From Nocardioides phosphati (lineage in GTDB: Bacteria > Actinomycetota > Actinomycetes > Propionibacteriales > Nocardioidaceae), in assembly GCF_014646375.1 (NCBI RefSeq), contig NZ_BMNI01000003.1, positions 1-64,000 on the forward strand: a DNA stretch of 64,000 nucleotides, read 5' to 3'. Made by a program: the position numbers and the translations under genes. Shown piece by piece: positions 56,835 to 64,000 of this stretch. Each line of letters begins with the position of its first letter. The first letter of the stretch is position 1. A model generated the notes under the pieces. It had not been told where the DNA came from. It made no database searches and worked only from the letters and a program-made list of their open reading frames with translations.

Positions 56835-58256
56835 GTGCGCACCCCCAACGGCCAGCCCGGGTTCCTCGGGTTCGTCCACCGTCGCCGCCGCGGCGCCGAG
56901 CTCTTCCTGCTGATCATCGCGCTCGCGGTCGGCATCGGCGGCTACGCCGCCGTCGGCATCGGCGTCGACGGCGCGGTCCCCGCCAACATCGTCGGCTACG
57001 GCGGCTGGCTGGTGGTCCTGATCGTCGCCTGCCACGTCGCCGTCCGCATCGCCGCGCCGTACGCCGACCCCGTGCTGCTGCCGGTCGTCGCGGCGCTCAA
57101 CGGCCTCGGCCTCGCGGTGATCCGGCGCATCGACCTCGCCCAGATCGAGGCGGTCAAGGGCACCGACAAGGCGCCCAAGGTCTTCGCCAACGACCAGCTC
57201 GTGTGGATGACGATCGGCGTCGCGCTCTTCATCGGCACCCTCGTGGTGCTGCGCGACCACCGTGTCCTCCAGCGCTACACCTACACCACCGGTCTCGCCG
57301 CGATCCTGCTCCTCATCCTGCCGCTGATGCCGGTGATCGGCGTCGACCACTACGGCGCGCGGATCTGGGTCGACCTCGGCCCCGTCGGCATGCAGCCGGG
57401 CGAGGTCGCCAAGGTGCTCCTCGTCATCGCGTTCGCCGGCTACCTCGTGGTCCACCGTGACGCGCTCGCGCTCGCGGGCCGCCGCTTCCTCTTCGTCGAC
57501 CTGCCCCGCGGGCGCGACCTCGGCCCGATCCTCGCGATGTGGCTGATCAGTCTCGGCATCCTGGTCTTCCAGAACGACCTCGGCTCGTCGCTGCTCTTCT
57601 ACGGCATCTTCCTGACGATGCTCTACGTCGCGACCGAGCGGCCGGGCTGGCTCGTCGTCGGCGGCGCCCTCTTCGTCGCGGGCGCGCTCGGCGTCTACTC
57701 GTTCGCCGGCCACGTCCAGCTGCGTGTCGAGGCCTGGCTGCACCCGTTCGGCGCCTGGGAGACCGGCTCTCAGCAGGTCGGCCAGTCGATGTTCGGCATG
57801 GCCTGGGGCGGCCTGCTCGGCCGTGGCTTCGGCCAGGGCCGGCCCACGCTGATCCCGTTCTCCGAGTCCGACTTCATCATGGGCGCGATCGGCGAGGAGC
57901 TCGGCCTGACCGGCGTCATGGCCGTGATCCTGCTCTACGGCCTCATCGTCGAGCGCGGCCTCCGCACCGCACTGGTCTGCCGCGACGGCTTCGGCAAGCT
58001 CGTCGCCTGCGGCCTCGCGGTCATCTTCGCGATCCAGGTCTTCGTCGTCATCGGCGGCGTCACCGACCTGATCCCGCTGACCGGCCTCACCACCCCGTTC
58101 CTCTCGTACGGCGGCTCGAGCCTCGTGGCCAACTGGGTGATCATCGCCCTGGTGCTGCGCATCTCCGACCAGGCCCGCCGCCCGATCCCGGACCTCTCCT
58201 TCGAGGAGCCGTCCGAGGCCGAGACCACCCAGATCGTCAAGGCGGTCCGTCCGTGA
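56835..58256 (+). CDS. rodA: RodA/FtsW SEDS peptidoglycan glycosyltransferase
   Basis: A 473-residue SEDS protein with about twelve helices. Hallmarks: YGARIWVDLGPVGMQPGEVA with the family Pro-Gly-Glu, VFQNDLGSSLLFYGIFLTML, and SEDFIMG-type FSESDFIMGAIGEELGLTG, with LTGLTTPFLSYGGSSLVANW at the end. It polymerises lipid II with the adjacent PBP. GGAGG lies 9 bp before GTG 56835; GTG 56829 overlapping the pstP stop is the alternative. Confidence 0.95.
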   Translation: MRTPNGQPGFLGFVHRRRRGAELFLLIIALAVGIGGYAAVGIGVDGAVPANIVGYGGWLVVLIVACHVAVRIAAPYADPVLLPVVAALNGLGLAVIRRIDLAQIEAVKGTDKAPKVFANDQLVWMTIGVALFIGTLVVLRDHRVLQRYTYTTGLAAILLLILPLMPVIGVDHYGARIWVDLGPVGMQPGEVAKVLLVIAFAGYLVVHRDALALAGRRFLFVDLPRGRDLGPILAMWLISLGILVFQNDLGSSLLFYGIFLTMLYVATERPGWLVVGGALFVAGALGVYSFAGHVQLRVEAWLHPFGAWETGSQQVGQSMFGMAWGGLLGRGFGQGRPTLIPFSESDFIMGAIGEELGLTGVMAVILLYGLIVERGLRTALVCRDGFGKLVACGLAVIFAIQVFVVIGGVTDLIPLTGLTTPFLSYGGSSLVANWVIIALVLRISDQARRPIPDLSFEEPSEAETTQIVKAVRP

Positions 58257-59709
58257 ACAAGCCCATCCGCACGCTGTCGCTCTTCTGCGGCCTGCTCTTC
58301 CTCGTCCTGCTCGGCAACGCGACGTACCTCCAGTACTTCAAGGCCGACTCGCTGTCGAAGAGCTCGCTCAACCGCCGCGTGATCGAGGCGTCGTTCGCCC
58401 GCGAGCGGGGCGCGATCCTCGTCGGGGGCGAGCCGGTGGCACGCTCGGTCAAGGCCGACGACCGCTACAAGTGGCAGCGCCGCTACCCGCAGGGCCCGCT
58501 GTACGCCCACGAGACCGGCTGGTTCTCCTTCTTCTCGCAGTCCGGCATCGAGCGCTCGCAGAACCAGGTCCTCTCCGGCGACGACCCGCGCCTCTTCGCG
58601 CGGCGCCTGGCCGACCTGCTCGGCAGCGGCCAGCCCAAGGGCGGCAGCGTCGAGCTCACCCTCGACCCCAAGGCCCAGCAGGCGGCGTACGACGGGTTGC
58701 AGGCGCTGGGCCAGGGCATCCAGGGCTCCGTCGTGGCGATCGAGCCGGCGACCGGGCGGATCCTCGCGATGGTCTCGCTGCCGTCGTTCGACCCCAACCG
58801 GCTCGCCTCCCACGACCTGTCGCGGGTCTCGAAGGCCGACAGCCGACTCGAGGGCGACACCGCCCAGCCCAAGCTCAACCGCGCGATCCGCACGACGCTG
58901 CCGCCGGGCTCGACGTTCAAGCTGGTCACCGCCGCAGCCGCCATCGAGAACGGCCTGTACGACGCGGAGTCGATGGTGCCCGCGGGTGCCGGCTACCAGC
59001 TCCCGCAGAGCAGCTCGGTCGTCCACAACTCCACGGGCAGCGCGTGCAACCCGCAGCAGATCACCCTGAAGTACGCCCTCGAGTGGTCCTGCAACACCGC
59101 CTTCGCCAAGATCGCGGTCAAGCTCGGCAACGCCAAGATGAAGAAGATGGCCGAGGCGTTCGGGTTCAACGACACCGCGCTGACCGACCTCCCGGGTGAG
59201 GTCCAGAGCGTCTACCCGACGCTCAACGAGCCCAACACCGCGCTCTCCGGCTTCGGCCAGTCCGACGTCCGGGCCACGCCGCTGCAGATGGCGATGGTCG
59301 CCGCGGGCATCGCCAACGGCGGCATCGTGATGACGCCGCACCTGGTCGACGAGCTCCGCTCTCCCGACTTCGACTCGCTCGACAAGACCAACCCGACGAC
59401 GTACCGCCGGGCGATCTCGTCGGCGACCGCGCGCCAGCTGACCGACATGATGGTCGGCGTCGTCGAGGAGGGCACCGCGGCCACCGCTGCGATCCCGGGC
59501 ATCCGCGTGGCCGGCAAGACCGGCACCGCGCAGACCGGCCGCAGCGACATCTCCAACTACGCCTGGTTCACCTCCTTCGCCCCGGCCGACGACCCGCAGG
59601 TCGCGGTCGCGGTGATGATCCAGAACAGCCAGCGCTCCAACGGCGAGATCTCCGGTGGCGGCCTCGCCGGCCCGATCGCGAAGGCCGTCATGGAAGCGGT
59701 GATCGGCAA

Positions 59710-59713
<4 letters not shown>
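58253..59713 (+). CDS. pbpA: PbpA: class B penicillin-binding protein (transpeptidase)
   Basis: A 486-residue membrane-anchored transpeptidase. N-terminal helix LSLFCGLLFLVLLGNATYLQ. Catalytic motifs: S220-T-F-K223 in PPGSTFKLV, S279-C-N in WSCNTAF, and K422-T-G in AGKTGTAQT. It cross-links glycan made by RodA. GTG 58253 overlaps the rodA stop (GTGA), so it is co-translated. Confidence 0.96.
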
Positions 59714-62885
<3,172 letters not shown>

Positions 62886-62896
62886 CGTCGCGGGCC

Positions 62897-63634
62897 TCAC
62901 TTGAGGGGCTTGGCGTACTCCGCGCGGATCGGACCCGTGTAGGGCTGCGCGACCAGGTCGTAGCCGCGCTCCAGGCTCCACCCGATCGCGATGTCGGGCT
63001 CGGCGGCCTGGTCGCGGTAGACCTGCAGGTAGCCGTCGTCGGCGATCCGCTGCTCGAGGGCATCGGCGTCGCCGATCGCGGTGATCCTGTAGGGCTGCGG
63101 GAAGTAGAGGCCGTTGACCTGCACGGTGCTGCCCGCGCACTGGACACCGGTCGTCGAGACGATCCGCTGGCCCTGGATCGTGACGGCCTTCGCACCCGCG
63201 GCCCACATCGCGTTGACGACAGCCTGGATGTCCTGCTGGTGCACGACGAGGGTGTTGATGTTCTGGTCGCTCGTCTCGCGGACGTCGCGCGGCGCGTCGG
63301 ACAGCGTCACCGTCACGCCCTCGCCGGTGACCCGGGACAGGCCCGCGACGCCCTTGAGCCGGCGTACGGCCCGCTGGGTCTTGCGCGCGCCGAGCGCCTT
63401 GCCGGTGGCGCTGAGGGCGTCGACCTGGCGCGTCAGGTCGCGGCTCTCGCGGCGGAGGTCGCGGAGGTGGCGGTTCTCGACCTGCACGAGGCCGGCGAGG
63501 TCGGTGGTCCGCCCGGGGCGCAGGTCGGTGCCCTCGCTGTTGGCCGCGCTGACCGCGAACAGGCCGCCGGCGCAGAGGAAGACCACGGGCGTCACCACGG
63601 CCCAGGGGCGGTGCTGACGGCGCGGGGTGGTCAT
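62897..63634 (-). CDS. DUF881 family protein
   Basis: A 245-residue protein with an N-terminal anchor helix (VVTPVVFLCAGGLFAVSAA), a coiled coil (about 50-85, NRHLRDLRRESRDLTRQVDA) and the DUF881 domain: GVTVTLSDAP, NTLVVHQQDIQAVVNAMWAA, GAKAVTIQGQRIVSTT and NGLYFPQPYRITAIG. DUF881 proteins are often found beside crgA and pknB and may act in division; Bacillus YlxW/YlxX are distant relatives. It converges on pknB with an 11-bp gap. Start ATG 63634 follows a leaderless TAGCGT-N7. Confidence 0.92.
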   Translation of the reverse strand: MTTPRRQHRPWAVVTPVVFLCAGGLFAVSAANSEGTDLRPGRTTDLAGLVQVENRHLRDLRRESRDLTRQVDALSATGKALGARKTQRAVRRLKGVAGLSRVTGEGVTVTLSDAPRDVRETSDQNINTLVVHQQDIQAVVNAMWAAGAKAVTIQGQRIVSTTGVQCAGSTVQVNGLYFPQPYRITAIGDADALEQRIADDGYLQVYRDQAAEPDIAIGWSLERGYDLVAQPYTGPIRAEYAKPLK

Positions 63635-63647
63635 GCCCACTACGCTA
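63635..63647 (-). promoter_or_regulatory. Leaderless -10 for the DUF881 gene
   Basis: TAGCGT (63642-63647), 7 bp, then ATG 63634. Confidence 0.55.
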
Positions 63648-63693
63648 GCCGGGTCGCGCGCAACCTGCGCGGCCACCTACCGATGGAGGACAC

Positions 63694-64000
63694 GTGTCGA
63701 AGAGCAAGGCCACCGCAACGGCTCCGATGGGCCTCGACCCGCTCAGGGGCCCGATCTTCTCGGTGCGCTTCGTCCTGTCGCTGCTCCTGATCGCCGCCGG
63801 CATTGCCGCGGTCGTCCTGTGGACGATCCACCTGCACGACGTCTACGCCTGGCAGAGCACGGGCAAGGGCAAGGAGCCCGCGCCGCTGATCCCCGGCACC
63901 AAGAAGCTCGACAACTGGAACTGGGTGATCGGCTTCGGCCTGGTCTTCCTCGGCCTGATCGTCGCGGCGCACCCCAAGACCCCGCTCGGCCGCGGCCGTG
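63694..64000 (+). CDS. crgA: CrgA-like cell division protein (3' end beyond window)
   Basis: At least 102 codons, open to the window edge. Two hydrophobic helices, FVLSLLLIAAGIAAVVLWTI and WVIGFGLVFLGLIVAA, are separated by an external loop with PLIPGTKKLDNWN. The NWNWVIGFG block matches CrgA (NWN..IGFG), a small two-TM divisome protein that recruits PBPs and controls septation in actinobacteria. GGAGG precedes GTG 63694. Divergent from the DUF881 gene with a 59-bp gap, its usual genomic neighbour. Confidence 0.85.
   Translation, partial: MSKSKATATAPMGLDPLRGPIFSVRFVLSLLLIAAGIAAVVLWTIHLHDVYAWQSTGKGKEPAPLIPGTKKLDNWNWVIGFGLVFLGLIVAAHPKTPLGRGR

Overview
The window is about 70% G+C, densely coded on both strands and uses many GTG starts. 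It carries actinobacterial markers: a mycothiol-dependent maleylpyruvate isomerase-type enzyme, the bacterial proteasome activator Bpa, CrgA, the fhaA-fhaB-pstP-rodA-pbpA-pknA-pknB cluster, and an AlkB-rubredoxin fusion. Gene content and the style of the sequence suggest the Nocardioidaceae (Nocardioides-like); this is inference. I saw no insertion sequence, prophage, CRISPR array or rRNA operon, so this is chromosomal backbone with some accessory modules.

Layout. 0-3.9 kb: a gene-poor edge with possible coding remnants, an AurF-like diiron oxygenase, tRNA-Arg(ACG), a LuxR-like regulator facing a 42-residue secreted peptide gene, tRNA-Ser(GCT), a PH-like membrane protein and tRNA-Ser(TGA). 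3.9-13.7 kb: membrane protein, nitrilase-type hydrolase, MobA-like transferase, DUF6457-like protein, quinone oxidoreductase, Bpa, a secreted TIMP-like protein, a sulfatase between two HAD phosphatases, and serS. 13.7-19 kb: PAP2/diacylglycerol kinase fusion, DUF4446 protein, GDT1 cation exporter, glycerophosphodiesterase, AAA+ ATPase. 19-26 kb: a copper-type locus (two paralogous small membrane proteins, PepSY protein, cupredoxin-like lipoprotein, YcnI, CopC-CopD fusion) interrupted by a Nei-type glycosylase and a rhodanese. 26-34.5 kb: secreted protein, aat, EcsC protein, and a four-gene operon of a methylcrotonyl/acyl-CoA carboxylase (beta then alpha) coupled to two sulfotransferase-like genes, with a divergent TetR gene sharing a palindromic operator. 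34.5-45 kb: methyltransferase, SWIM protein with SNF2 helicase, heme-oxygenase-like diiron protein with CDGSH protein, glutathione peroxidase, DHA2 exporter, RecQ with a C-terminal phosphoribosyltransferase motif. 45-54 kb: M13 peptidase, M15 carboxypeptidase lipoprotein, the alk operon (AlkB-rubredoxin, ferredoxin, TetR), small membrane proteins, nitroreductase, secreted trypsin-like protease, tRNA-Leu(CAG). 54-64 kb: the Ser/Thr kinase and cell-elongation operon, then a divergent DUF881 gene and crgA, which runs to the window edge.

How genes work together. The last 10 kb couples phosphoprotein signalling (two kinases, one phosphatase, two FHA readers) to septal and lateral peptidoglycan synthesis (RodA, PbpA, CrgA). 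The copper locus joins periplasmic copper binding (CopC, YcnI, cupredoxin) with membrane passage (CopD, PepSY). The alk operon starts alkane degradation and carries its own electron donors and regulator.

A recurring regulatory feature is a TANNNT -10 hexamer placed 6-7 bp before an ATG or GTG with no Shine-Dalgarno site, seen for about 17 genes. This points to widespread leaderless transcription, and it was used here to choose starts.
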